Of a stretch of DNA of 64,000 nt, positions 63,595-64,000 are shown piece after piece. Positions within the stretch are counted from its first letter, which is position 1, and the number at the start of each line of letters is the position of its first letter. The position numbers were made by a program, and so were the translations under genes. The DNA comes from Pinisolibacter aquiterrae (GTDB lineage Bacteria; Pseudomonadota; Alphaproteobacteria; Rhizobiales; Ancalomicrobiaceae), in assembly GCF_019160155.1 (NCBI RefSeq), contig NZ_JAFNIH010000041.1, forward strand, positions 166,871-230,870, given 5' to 3'. The notes beneath the pieces are model-generated. The model saw nothing but the letters and a program-made list of their open reading frames with translations. It had not been told where the DNA came from and made no database searches.

Positions 63595-64000
63595 AGCCCA
63601 GCACCAGCTTGAACCCGACCACGGTCAGCACCGCCGCCAGCACGAAGCGCAGCGCCGCCTCCGGCAGCTTCGGGCCGACGGCGGAGCCGATCACCACGCC
63701 GGGGACCGAGCCGACCAGCAGCGGCAGCAACAGGGACGGGTTCACCGACCCGATCATCCAGTGGCCGAACCCGGCGATCAGCGTCAGCGGCACCGCGTGC
63801 GCGATGTCTGAGCCGACCAGCCGGGCGATCGGCAGGCGCGGATAGAGCATCAGCAGCGCGGTGACGCCGACCGCGCCCGCCCCGACCGACGAGATCGACA
63901 CCGCCACGCCGAGCGCCGCCCCCAGAGCGACGGTCGCGATGCGCCGGCCGCGCACCGTCGCCTCCGCCCGCCGCCGCTTCTCCACCAGCGCCTTCAGGCG
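63593..64000 (-). CDS. TauE/SafE-family permease, C-terminal part (truncated by the window)
   Basis: The frame is open to the window end; about 135 residues are visible, covering a cytoplasmic Arg-rich loop and four membrane spans, with the second TauE/SafE (TSUP) repeat: ALGVAVSISSVGAGAVGVTALLMLYP and GHWMIGSVNPSLLLPLLVGSVPGVVIGS. Such proteins transport sulfite, sulfonates or other sulfur compounds. The N-terminal half and the start lie outside. Confidence 0.82.
   Translation of the reverse strand, partial: RLKALVEKRRRAEATVRGRRIATVALGAALGVAVSISSVGAGAVGVTALLMLYPRLPIARLVGSDIAHAVPLTLIAGFGHWMIGSVNPSLLLPLLVGSVPGVVIGSAVGPKLPEAALRFVLAAVLTVVGFKLVLG

Noticed and set aside
1-64000. tRNA, rRNA, CRISPR arrays, IS elements, prophage genes
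   Set aside because: Reading both strands I found no cloverleaf-like tRNA, no regularly spaced repeats of CRISPR type, and no transposase, integrase or phage structural gene. A tRNAscan or Infernal run would be needed to exclude small RNAs.

Overview
The window looks like ordinary chromosome from a high-GC alphaproteobacterium, most likely of the order Hyphomicrobiales. The evidence is a gcrA cell-cycle regulator, a PhoR/PhoU/PhoB set, Rrf2 regulators of the NsrR/RirA type, zwf-edd, two-gene SCOT-type CoA transferases and many ATGA/GTGA gene overlaps. The genus cannot be fixed from sequence reading alone. I see no rRNA, tRNA, CRISPR array, insertion sequence or prophage.

Layout. 1-369: 3' end of an isochorismatase-family hydrolase carrying an in-frame 135-bp tandem duplication. 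489-1421: EamA permease. 1406-5443: a bufferin (copper-binding ribosomal peptide) operon, bufA-bufB-bufC-doxX on the minus strand, divergent from an ECF sigma factor/NrsF anti-sigma pair; both promoters carry the same GTAACG-N16-CGTA signature. 5846-6777: two convergent, overlapping Rrf2 regulators. 6963-10906: YgiQ radical SAM protein, flavin reductase, acyltransferase. 11004-18764: an anaerobic block on the minus strand, NAD-reducing [NiFe] hydrogenase hoxFUYHW followed by the O2-independent ubiquinone genes ubiT-ubiU-ubiV, with an FNR/FixK-like site before hoxF and a weaker one before ubiT. 19067-26415: tex, rubrerythrin, scoAB, a SorC regulator, an orphan histidine kinase. 26747-32433: rpmH-rnpA-yidC-(CatB-like acetyltransferase)-engB-argB-HAD nucleotidase; the last is frameshifted. 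32550-37877: dapD, three DUF805 membrane proteins, dapE, a membrane protein and an NlpC/P60 hydrolase. 37878-42683: hydroxyacid reductase, rmuC, an ArsR/SRPBCC pair with two operators, def, uppP. 42941-44109: transglutaminase-like protease, DUF1127. 44390-48721: Entner-Doudoroff genes zwf-edd plus an SMP-30 lactonase in the place where pgl is often found. 48815-54739: chemoreceptor, CDF transporter, NasT-NasS nitrate sensor, a small secreted protein. 54801-58722: PPK2, then phoR-phoU-phoB without pstSCAB. 59182-64000: gcrA, argD-argF, hslO and a truncated TauE/SafE permease.

How the parts fit. The buf block is a self-contained metal-stress module. Hydrogenase, ubiTUV, the FNR-like sites, an NsrR-like regulator and rubrerythrin suggest a facultative lifestyle with microaerobic or anaerobic growth. 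PPK2 and phoRUB form a phosphate group. argB, argD-argF and dapD/dapE are biosynthetic housekeeping. The least expected items are the paired ECF promoters of the bufferin island, the hox-ubiTUV linkage, the pst-less pho cluster, the triple DUF805 set between dapD and dapE, and several small tandem duplications spanning stop codons.
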